Positions 10,069 through 18,995 of a DNA stretch of 64,000 nt are shown one piece after another. A program made the translations under genes and the position numbers. The stretch comes from Eurosta solidaginis (lineage: Eukaryota; Arthropoda; Insecta; Diptera; Tephritidae): assembly GCF_040869045.1 (NCBI RefSeq), contig NC_090321.1, positions 33,601,426-33,665,425 of the forward strand, read 5' to 3'. Numbering within the stretch: the first letter of the stretch is position 1; each line of letters begins with the position of its first letter. The notes beneath the pieces are model-generated. The model was not told the DNA's origin. It made no database searches and was given only the letters and a program-made list of their open reading frames with translations.

Positions 10069-10526
10069 TAGCCGATATTTATAATAAATATACGTACATA
10101 TATTTAAAAATTAAAATTAAATAAATCCAGAGCCTTTACATTTTCTGTATAAGAAATCTAATTTGTAATAAAACCTTTTCAATTGATAAGAAGTTTGCAA
10201 AACCTCAACCTTGTAACACAATATTATACGAATTTATATTTAAATATAAAAACTTGCAAAATTTTATACTTTTTATAAATTTTTTGGTGCCAGAAATCAA
10301 TATATTCCTCCCCATCCATACCAGTTTTTTTAACCGGTTGTAAGTACAATCAAAAACTAAATGTACATATGAATTACAATCAGATTTCTACGCCCTTCAA
10401 TCCCGTACAATGACAGTACATATTTAGATAAAATATAAGGAAATATAAAAAAATAATGCACTATTCTTGATAAGTTTTTACATAAAAATTATGTTAACAT
10501 CTCGATATTATATGTATACATAATAG
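10069..10526. other. AT-rich spacer, unit A
   Basis: I see no gene, repeat array or RNA signature. It includes TATATGTATACATA-type low-complexity patches. It reads ATTCCTCCCC near 10305, as in B; C and D read ATTCTTCCCC. Confidence 0.6.
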
Positions 10527-11159
10527 GCCGGGTCGATTTGTGGGGAGGCAAAAAAATCGCCCATTGCTCTGTGAAAATCATATTCTAGGGATCAATATAA
10601 GAAACTTTGCCGAAGGAACCATACCTCTAACACGAATTCTGATGCTCCTCCCCCCTTTGGGTCGTAGGGGCAAATTTTGAAAAATTCCACTTTGAAATGC
10701 CTATGTTTTTTCTTTTTGGAGTTTATTTTTCTCTTTAGAAATTTATTTAGTCAGAACATATGTAAATGAAAAAATGAATTTAACTTAGTAATAGAAAAGA
10801 AATTAAAAAAAATTATTAGAAATTAGCGTTTTTACAACCCCCTTTTAAAACCAAGGCATCACTGTGATGCATTGGCATGTCGTAAACACAGTTGTGTGGG
10901 TTTTTTATTCAACCGTTTTAAAAAATGAAGGTATCACTGTGACACAATTGCAGATCGTAAAATTGCTTGTGTTGTTTTTTTTAAGCCACCACAAGACACA
11001 GCAGGTAGAATTGAAATTGCCCCTACCCAAAAGTTCGACCCAAAGGGGGGGACATCAGAATTCGTTTTAGAGGTATGGTTCCTTCGGCAAAGTTTCTTAT
11101 TTTGATCCCTAGAATACGATTTTCACAGAGCAATGAGCGATTTTTAAATCGACCCGCCC
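10527..11159. mobile_element. ~633-bp MITE with ~150-bp imperfect terminal inverted repeats, unit A
   Basis: GGCCGGGTCGATTT at the left and AAATCGACCCGCCC at the right are inverted. Similarity continues inward through TTGCTCTGTGAAAATC, TTTGCCGAAGGAACCATACC and CCCCCTTTGGGTCG for about 150 bp. TA flanks both ends (TA-GGCCGGG...CCGCCC-TA), which could be a TA target duplication as made by Tc1/mariner transposases. The centre holds two ATCACTGTGAYRCA repeats (10857, 10931). No transposase is encoded. Confidence 0.7.
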
Positions 11160-11687
11160 TAATACATAAGTATTTGTATGTTTTCCACAATTACATATAT
11201 TGTAAACGATAGTAGTAAAAAATAAAGCTTATACAAATGATCATACACTTTCTAGAATTTAATAAAAATAAAATACATATCGACTACTGAGAAAAGTTTT
11301 CTATCCCAGAATTTGCTTCTGCCAGTTGAAAACATACTATCTTAAAATTATTTACAAAACTGCTCTATCTCAGGATTTGTTTGGAAGAGGGCTCATCTCA
11401 GAATTTGGCCGAGGAACGCCGTATCTCATAATTCTTTTTATAAACACCCTATCTAACATCAAAGTGTATTGAATTTATCCTCAGACAGCGTGTTTTCGAA
11501 ACGGCTGCGGAAATAGAATTGATACACTCAACCACTGTTGCCTCACCATATTTTCATTTGGGACTGAAAAAAGGATCAAATCTCAAAACAGTATGGTCCG
11601 CTTTTGAAAGCTTAATAAAATTTGTTCGGATTTTTTACAGTATTTGTTTTTTTTTAATACTTCCGCTCTTACTATTATATCAATATG
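11160..11687. repeat. Short 28-bp-period degenerate repeat in AT-rich DNA, unit A
   Basis: A YTATCTCAGAATTT-like phrase recurs at 11301, 11337, 11365, 11393, 11421 and 11449, that is at 36, then four times 28 bp. The phrase is conserved and the rest of each period is variable. The flanks (11160-11300, 11456-11687) have no recognisable gene; the frame at 11519-11803 runs into the next element and is not conserved in the other units because of a T-run length change near 11648. Confidence 0.6.
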
Positions 11688-12090
11688 ATCATATGTATTT
11701 AATTAGCGAGCTTTGCTCATATTGCTTTTGCGCGCCTAAAAATCATATCCACACTATTATGAATAAACTACATACAGAGTGTATGTGCCTACATGGTGAT
11801 TAAAAGGAATAGAAACAAAAAGGCAACTTTTAGAGAACAATTGTACAGCGAACAACGGGGCATTCATATGGCTCAGCAGCAAAAGGCATCTGCCTTTGCA
11901 CTGATATGAATGTTGGAGATTCGAGTTCAATGCTCAGCTCCCGAAAAGCTAGCTGATGAAGAAGTAAAATTCACAAACATGTCTTAGTAACCATCGCCGT
12001 TTGTAAACTTACAATTTTTCTCTAATATCAATAACAAAAACGATTGTATAAAGCAATATGAGCAAAGCTCGCTAATTAAATACATATGAT
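11688..12090. mobile_element. 403-bp element with 41-bp perfect terminal inverted repeats, unit A
   Basis: The left end ATCATATGTATTTAATTAGC (11688 on) is matched without error over 41 bp by its reverse complement at 12050-12090. The interior holds a structured segment with polymerase-III-like boxes (11861-11928, separate entry). There is no ORF. Perfect ends in DNA surrounded by decayed repeats suggest a young MITE or an arm-homogenised foldback. Confidence 0.75.
11861..11928 (+). other. Nested stem-loop with tRNA-like A and B boxes (unit A; also 29106, 45609, 61508)
   Basis: TGGCTCAGCAGC (11869-11880) resembles a polymerase III box A, and GATTCGAGTTC (11918-11928) resembles box B, at a usable spacing. 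The segment also folds as an outer 9-bp stem CATTCATAT/ATATGAATG and an inner stem AAGGCATCTGCCTT. A canonical tRNA cloverleaf cannot be built (weak T stem and acceptor), so this may be a decayed tRNA-derived SINE head. Unit A reads AGCAGCAAAAGGC where B-D read AGCAGCTAAAGGC. Confidence 0.35.
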
Positions 12091-12142
12091 ACGTAAGATT
12101 TTTTAGTTTGGAACACTACCAGAGACGTAAATTTATAGAGAA

Positions 12143-13267
12143 CTAGCGGACCCGGCAGACGTTGTTCTTTCTGCCGTAAATTTGGCTATCCGCATACATT
12201 TTAAAAAGCTTTTTCCGTCTAACTCTGCCCTCGCCCTCTTCACTTTTTCCAAATCCTTTTATTCACTCCTCCCTCCGTTTTTTTCGCTTCATCTCTCTCC
12301 ATCTTCGTCTCATTCTATCTATCTCTCAGTCTATCTCTTTTGTTCCAGTCCCACTCCGAGTCTCAGTCCCAGTCCTAGTCTTAATCCCAGTCCCAATCCG
12401 TCGCTCGTCTACTTTTCGGAAAAAAGGATCGTAAATACTAATATAGGCAAATTTATATACCAAATTTCAGGTGAATCGAATAGGACATATGTAAATAGGT
12501 ATGTGGGTATTATTAATTCATGTCTCTATTTCCGCTTCGCATGCATATTTTTCAGTTTTGCTAGGTTGATGAGACTAAATCGAATATCACAATGAAAATT
12601 ACTTTAGAGCTCTCAGCAACAGCTTTCATTTGATATCCATATTACCCACACATTCTAGGGGTATCCGGGTCCACGTTTTGACCTATATCTCGAGACCCTA
12701 GTCAGCCAGCGGTATAATATATTACTCTATACTAAAGCACTCATCAACAGCTTTCATTTGTTAAACACATTTTAGGGTACCCGGGTCCACGTTTGAACAA
12801 AATCGACCGACGCATCTCTTCAAACACCGGCGACCAACTAACACACATTTCACCCTTTCGTTTTATATATGTATATAGATTTTTATTTTTCACACTTCAC
12901 TATAATATTAAAATGAAATGCAGATATTCGTTGCTTTTGAAATTCGACTTAAAGATTGGACATGGAACAACTAAAGACTCTCCTGAATTAAAAAAAAATC
13001 TCTTAGTACTTCTAAATCTCGGGCCCCCTCAGAAACCACGGGTTCGGGGTTAATCCCCCGCCCCCTCTCGACGGGCCTGGTGATGTGCTATACTTGATAT
13101 CATTCGCTATAATATTTTTTATTTATAAGCACGTTGTTTAATTAAACACCAACCAATTACACGGAAGTATATCCTCACCACCTGAAAATATGAGTGATCC
13201 TATATTTCAAGTTAGATCAAACTACACACGGAGTGCAAAGCAAATTCAAAATCGGTTTAGTAGTTTG
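12143..13267 (+). mobile_element. CTAGCGGACCCGG repeat module, unit A
   Basis: It begins CTAGCGGACCCGGCAGACGT and ends AATCGGTTTAGTAGTTTG, phrases I recognise as ends of repeats widespread in insect genomes, but I cannot name the family. It holds a pyrimidine-rich tract (12230-12340), a degenerate AGTCCC repeat (12345-12405), and two monomers at 12623 and 12751 (128 bp apart) related to the DINE minisatellite (CTTTCATTTGATATCCATAT...GGGTCCACG). A GC-rich block follows at 13021-13080. The 137-codon frame at 12182-12595 is a Ser/Pro-rich translation of the pyrimidine tract and is not judged a gene. The true end, with a further ~75 bp, is seen at 1-90. Confidence 0.6.
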
Positions 13268-14833
13268 TAATTCACCACATTAACTACTTGAAGATTGGTA
13301 AAAAAACGCGTTGTTTTCGTTGAAATTTCGCAAAAAAGTTATTGAAAACGTTAAAAAATAGTTATATTGTGTTTATTATATCAAAATAATATTTTTCTAG
13401 CGTTGGAATTGACGAATTTCATGCTACATTTCCCCAATGCTGAATTACCTACCCTTGATTTTATGCTTTACTGTTAGAGTTGGGTCGTTTCGTTCTGAAC
13501 TTGTTCAATTGACCGGGTCTCTCAACTGAACAAGTGAACTAGATCTTTGATTTCGGTTCTATTTGTTCTTTTAGTTCATTTGTTCCTTTAGTTCGTTTTA
13601 TCTAATGTTATTCTTTCTCACTTCTCGCTTGCGAACATTGTAAATTCATACATGCATACGCAGAAATTCTGAGCACGAATGTCGATGATGCCACTTACAC
13701 TAAAGATATGTGTGGTCATCTTTGTGTGTGGCACTGCTAAAACAATATATGTATGGACTATTATGAAAAACATCTTTTGTAAGAAACTAATTACATTTAT
13801 TAAACTTGAAAAGATCATATTTACAATTTGCGTCTGTACTCTTTCAATTTCCTGGATCTTCCGAAATTTGCAACTTAAGCTGCATGAAAGCGACAAAGCA
13901 TGGAAGCTTCATGTGTAGCCAAATATTGATCGCAGAATAAAGATGTTGCAGGGACGAAAAATAGTGTGAAGCTAGCTTCACAAAATTCTAGTAGGTCACA
14001 TTCACCACCTACCACAGCAGAATTTGTTAAACTACCACTGTCTGTAGTTGTTATTTAACAATTATTTGTACAATTTTTATTCAGCTAATGTGTTCAAAAT
14101 TTTAACTTTTACTCTCTAAAAATCCAATCATTGTATTTCTGTGCTTAAATTGTGTTAAAGGTTTTGGTGTGGTGGAAGTGACCTACTATAATTTTGTTAC
14201 GCTCCTCTGATTTCCACCAAAGTTTGCGCCTGCAACATCTTTATTCTTCGATCAATCTATGGTGTAGCTAAGCATACAGCAATGTTGGGCGCTGAGCGTA
14301 CGTACGCTTGAAAAAAAGGAAGAACAAGATTTTTGTTTACATTTTTTTGTATGCAAATTTGTGTAATTAGTTAGAAAATGTTATTTTAAATAATAAAAGT
14401 GCGTGAAAGGTATATTACCAAAGCGAAAAAGAGTATTCAAGACCACAAAAGCTTGGTTAAACATTGTTGAAACTATTAAAGGGCTAAAACGTGTTGGAAA
14501 CTAGAAATCACTTTTTTCTCTAGTCCGCGGTGGTGTAAAGTTGCCTTTCATAATTTACAAATGCACGGGGATGCAAACAACTTTTAATACCTATTTTCCT
14601 TTGGTTTCGGGGACGGATATACCTGAAGAAATTTAATTTCTTATTTTTTTCAATAATTGTTTGCTTTATGTAGCGACGCTCGAAAGTAGCTTCGTGTGCA
14701 GATCTTGAGACGTAGAGAAATCGTAGCTACATGTCATATCTTGTACGCGCCTATGAAGCTACGCCTCGTGTGGATCTTGCCTTACACGTTATCTGATACT
14801 ACATCCTACTTTTTCTCACTTCAAAAATCAACA
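13268..14833. mobile_element. Left part of inverted-repeat element and flank, unit A
   Basis: 13268-13480 matches 95-300. At 13480 an unrelated block begins (AGAGTTGGGTCGTTTCG) with a hairpin TTGTTCAATTGA/TCAACTGAACAA and many GTTC words, possibly another small insertion. From about 13870 (TTAAGCTGCATGAAAGC) it is the left arm of the inverted-repeat element, split by a MITE at 13926-14255, and 14262-14829 matches 481-1040. The element is interrupted at 14834 by DINE 2; its right arm resumes at 18557. No gene is supported; frames at 13618-13918 are unremarkable and overlap on both strands. Confidence 0.6.
13926..14255. mobile_element. ~330-bp MITE, inverted relative of 1205-1524, unit A
   Basis: Ends TTGATCGCAGAATAAAGATG and CATCTTTATTCTTCGATCAA are inverted repeats (about 27 bp, one mismatch). 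The interior is the reverse complement of 1205-1524 at moderate divergence, including ATTCTAGTAGGTCAC and AATTGTGTTAAAG. The matching position in the window-start copy (between 478 and 480) has no insertion, giving an empty site. Confidence 0.7.
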
Positions 14834-17800
14834 TTTTTATACTCAGTTGAGCAGAGCTCACAGAGTATATTAAGTTTGATTGGATAACAGTTGGTTGTAC
14901 ATATATAAAGGAATCGAGATAGATATAGACTTCCATATATCAAAATAATCAGGATCGAAAAAAAATTTGATTGAGCCATGTCCGTCCGTCCGTCCGTCCG
15001 TCCGTTAACACGATAACTTGAGTAAATTTTGAGGTATCTTGATGAAATTTGATATGTAGGTTCCTGAGCACTCATCTCAGGTCGCTATTTAAAATGAACG
15101 ATATCGGACTATAACCACGCCCACTTTTTCGATATCGAAACTTTCGAAAAACCGAAAAAGTGCGATATTTCATTACAAAAGACCGATAAAGCGACGAAAC
15201 TTGGTAGATGAGTTGAACTTATGACGCAGAATAGAATATTAGCAAAATTTTGGACAATGGGCGTGGCACCGCCCACTTTTAAAAGAAGGTAATTTGAAAC
15301 TTTTGCAAGCTGTAATTTTGCAGTCGTTGAAGATATCATGATGAAATTTGGCAGGAACGTTACTCCTATTACTGTATGTACGCTTAATAAAAATTAGCAA
15401 AATCGGAGAAGGACCACGCCCACTTTTAAAAAAAAAAATTTTTTAAAGTAAAATTTTTACAAAAAATTTAATATCTTTACAGTATATAAGTAAATTATGT
15501 CAACATTCAACTCCAGTAATGATATGGTGCAACAAAATATAAAAATAAAAGAAAATTTCAAAATGGGCGTGGCTCCGGCCTTTTTCATTTAATTTGTCTA
15601 GGATACTTTTAACGCCATAAGTCGAACAAAAATTAACCAATCCTTTTGAAATTTGGTAGGGGCATTGATTTTATGACGTTAACGTTAACGTTCTCTGTGA
15701 AAATGGGCGAAATCGGTTGATGCCACGCCCAGTTTTTATACACAGTCGCCCGTCTGTCCTTCCGCATGGCCGTTAACACGATAACTTGAGCAAAAATCGA
15801 CATATCTTTAATGAACTTAGTTCACGTGCTTAGTTGAACTCACTTTATCTTGGTATGGAAAATGAATGAAATCCGACTATGACCACGCCCACTTTTTCGA
15901 TATCGAAAATTACGAAAAATGAAAAAAATGCCATAATTCTATACCAAATACGAAAAAAGGGATGAATTTGGTAATTGGATTGTTTTATTGACGCTAAATA
16001 TAACTTTAGAAAAAACTTTATAACAAATTGTTGTGACACCTACCATATTAAGTAGAAGAAAATGAAAAGTTCTGCAGGGCGAAATAAAAAACCCTTAAAA
16101 TCTTGGCAGGTATTACATATATAAATAAATTAGCGGTATCCAACAGATGATGTTCAGGGTTACCCTGGTCCACATTTTGGTCGATATCTGGAAAACGCCT
16201 TCACATATACAACTACAACCACTCCCTTTTAAAACTCTCATTAATACCTTTAATTTGATACCCATATCGTAAAACACATTCTAGAGTCACCCCTGGTCCA
16301 CCTTTATGGCGATATCTCGAAAATGCGTCCACCTATAGAACTAAGCCCCACGCCCTTTTAAAATACTCATTAACACCTTTCATTTGATACCCATATCGTA
16401 CAAACATATTCTCGAGTCACCCCTGGTCCACCTTTATGGCGATATCTCGAAAAGGCGAACACCTATAGAACGAAGGCCCACCCCCTTTTAACAATGCTCA
16501 TTAACACCTTTCATTTGATACCCATATAGTACAAACAAAGTCTAGAGTCACCCCTGGTCCACCTTTATTGCGATACCTCGAAAAGGCGTCCACCTATAGA
16601 ACTAAGGCCCACTCCCTTTTAAAATACTCATTAACACCATTCTTTTGATACCCATATTGTACAAACAAATTCTAGGGTCACCCCTGCTCCACCTTTATGG
16701 CGATATCTCGAAACGGCGTCCACCTATGGAACTAAGGATTACTCCCTTTTAAAATATTCATTAACACCTTTCGTTTGATACCCATATTGCACAAACGAAT
16801 TCTAGAGTCACCCCTGGCCGACTTTTATGGCGATATCTCGAAACGGCGTCCACCTATGGAACTAAGGATTACTCCCTTTTAAAATACTCATTAACACCAT
16901 TCTTTTGATACCCATATTGTACAAACAAATTCTAGGGTCACCCCTGCTCCACCTTTATGGCGATATCTCGAAACGGCGTCCACCTATGGAACTAAGGATT
17001 ACTCCCTTTTAAAATATTCATTAACACCTTTCTTTTGATACCCATATTGTAAAAACAAATTCTAGGGTCACCCCTGGTTAACCTTTATGGCGATATTTCG
17101 AAACGGCGTCCACCTATAGAACTAAGGCCCAATCCCTTTTAAAGTACTCATTAACACCTTTCGTTTGATGCCCATATTGTGCAAACAAATTCTAGGGTCA
17201 CCCCTGGTCCACCTTTATGGCGATATCTCGAAAATGCGACCACCTATACAACAACCACCACTCCCTTTTAAAACCCTCATTAATACCTTTAATTTGATAC
17301 CCATATCGTACAAACACATTCTAGAGTCACCCCTGGTCCACCTTTATGGCGATATTTCGAAACGGCGTCCACCTATAGAACTAAGGCCCAATCCCTTTTA
17401 AAGTACTCATTAACACCTTTCGTTTGATGCCCATATTGTGCAAACAAATTCTAGGGTCACCCCTGGTCCACCTTTATGGCGATATCTCGAAACGGCGTCC
17501 ACCTATACAACAACCACCACTCCCTTTTAAAACCCTCATTAATACCTTTAATTTGATACCCATATCGTACAAACACATTCTAGAGTCACCCCTGGTCCAC
17601 CTTTATGGCGATATTTCGAAACGGCGTCCACCTATAGAACTAAGGCCCAATCCCTTTTAAAGTACTCATTAACACCTTTCGTTTGATGCCCATATTGTGC
17701 AAACAAATTCTAGGGTCACCCCTGGTCCACCTTTATGGCGATATCTCGAAACGGCGTCCACCTATGGAACTAAGTATTACTCCCTTTTAAAATGCTCATT

Positions 17801-18556
17801 AACACCTTTCTTTTGATACCCATATTGTACAAACAAATTCTAGGGTCACCCCTGGTCCACCTTTATGGCGATATCTCGAAACGGCGTCCACCTATGGAAC
17901 TAATATCGTACAAACGCATTCTAGAGTCACCCCTGGTCCACCTTTATGGCGATATCTCGAAAAGGCGACCACCTATACAACAACCACCACTCCCTTTTAA
18001 AACCCTCATTAATACCTTTAATTTGATACCCATATCCTACAAACACATTCTAGAGTCACCCCTGGTCCACCTTTATGGCGATATTTCGAAACGGCTTCCA
18101 CCTATAGAACTAAGGCTCACTCCCTTTTAAAATACTCATTAACACCATTCGTTTGATGCCCATATTGTACAAACAAATTCTAGGGTCGTCCCTGGTCCAC
18201 CTTTGTGGCGATATCTCGAAACGGCGTCCACCTATGGAACTAAGGATTACTCCCTTTTAAAATACTCATTAACACCTTTCATTTGATACCCATATCGTAC
18301 AAACGCATTCTAGAGTCAACCCTGATCCACCTTTATGGCTATATCCCTAAATGGCGTCCACCTATAGAACTATGACCCACTCCCTCATAAAATACTCTTT
18401 AATGCCTTTCATTGGATACACATGTCATACAAACACATTCCAGGGTTTCCTCGGTTCATTTTCCCACATGGTTATTTTCCCGTATGTTGTCACCATAGCT
18501 CTCAACTGAGTATGTAATGTTCGGTTACACCCGAACTTAACCTTCCTTACTTGTTT
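14834..18556 (-). mobile_element. DINE-1/mini-me-like element, DINE 2 of unit A
   Basis: Same family as DINE 1 but inverted and longer. Read on the plus strand it opens with the element's 3' end (TTTTTATACTCAGTTGAGCA), then six GTCC repeats after GATTGAGCCATG, several ACCACGCCCACTTTTTCGAT boxes, a GTTAACGTTAACG patch (15680), and a minisatellite of about 17 monomers (16150-18430). It closes with CTCAACTGAGTATGTAATGT, the CGGTTACACCCG hairpin and CCTTCCTTACTTG. Helitron-type rolling-circle mobilisation is the family's assumed mode; no protein is encoded. It is inserted in the inverted-repeat element. Confidence 0.75.
16150..18430 (-). repeat. ~130-bp minisatellite inside DINE 2, unit A (about 17 monomers)
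   Basis: Monomers (plus-strand sense) contain CCCTGGTCCACCTTTATGG, CGATATCTCGAAA, CGTCCACCTATAGAACTAAG, TCCCTTTTAAAATACTCATT and TTTGATACCCATAT. ACCTTTATGG starts at 17211, 17340, 17470, 17599 and 17729, an alternation of 129 and 130 bp reflecting two monomer types. One (ACAACCACCACTCCC / TTAATACCTTTAATTTG) alternates with the other (AACTAAGGCCCAATCCC / TTTCGTTTGATGCCC), making ~259-bp dimers. Frames of 70-120 codons across it arise because 129 is a multiple of three. Confidence 0.9.
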
Positions 18557-18675
18557 TTTACTAATTACAGAAATTTGCATGCAATAAAAATATTTAACAA
18601 ACGTCTTGTTCTTACTTTTTGCCAATCGTACGTACGCCTAGCCGCAAACATCGCTGTAAGCTTAGCTACATCAAA

Positions 18676-18995
18676 TATCGAAAATAAAGATGTTGCTGGC
18701 GCAAACTTCGGTGGAAAGCAGCGGAGGGTAACAAAATTCTAGTAGGTCACTTTCACCACACCAAAAACTTTAACACAATTTTTAAAATAATTTAAGCACA
18801 GAAATACACTGATTGGAGTTTTAGAGAGTAAAAGTTAAAATTCTGAACACATTACCTGAATAAAAAGTGTACAAATAATTATTAAATAACAAATACAGGC
18901 AGTGGTAGTTAACAAATCCTGCTGTGGTAAGTGGTGAATGTGACCTACTAGAAGTTTTGTGATTTTTCATCCCTGCAACATCTTTATTTTCGATA
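18676..18995. mobile_element. 320-bp MITE, unit B
   Basis: Same element as 1205-1524. One base near the inner end of the left terminal repeat is changed (TTGCTGG instead of TTGCAGG), a variant also seen in C and D but not A. Confidence 0.7.

Larger units (their letters stand above)
1081..18556. repeat. Composite mega-repeat, unit A (about 17.5 kb)
   Basis: First full unit. It aligns end to end with units B and C and with the start of D in the same order and orientation, with only scattered base changes. It is the longest unit because the LINE linker segment is triplicated (3779-4331) and the DINE 2 minisatellite has about 17 monomers. Every component appears to be transposon-derived or anonymous AT-rich DNA. 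Confidence 0.95.

Noticed and set aside
9827..10084. 85-codon frame with RTDGRTDMAQ, and its minus-strand counterparts in DINE 2
   Set aside because: Encodes the GGAC/GTCC microsatellite and DINE 3' region; the same peptide appears wherever the element ends.
11301..11455. CRISPR-like array
   Set aside because: The period is too short for repeat plus spacer, there are no cas genes, and the genome is eukaryotic.
11861..11945. tRNA gene
   Set aside because: Box-like motifs are present but T and acceptor stems do not pair, and the segment sits within an inverted-repeat element.
12182..12595. 137-codon Ser/Pro-rich frame, present in all four units
   Set aside because: It is a translation of a pyrimidine tract and AGTCCC repeat inside a transposable module; conservation is explained by recent duplication, and no domain or signal peptide is convincing.
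13618..13918. Overlapping 92- and 79-codon frames on opposite strands
   Set aside because: Both strands open over the same low-complexity DNA, no recognisable domain, and the region is missing from unit D.
16150..18430. Repeat-containing frames of 70-121 codons (LVHLYGDISKRRPP repeats) as a repeat protein
   Set aside because: They follow from a 129-bp period being divisible by three in a non-coding minisatellite; frames break at every 130-bp monomer.
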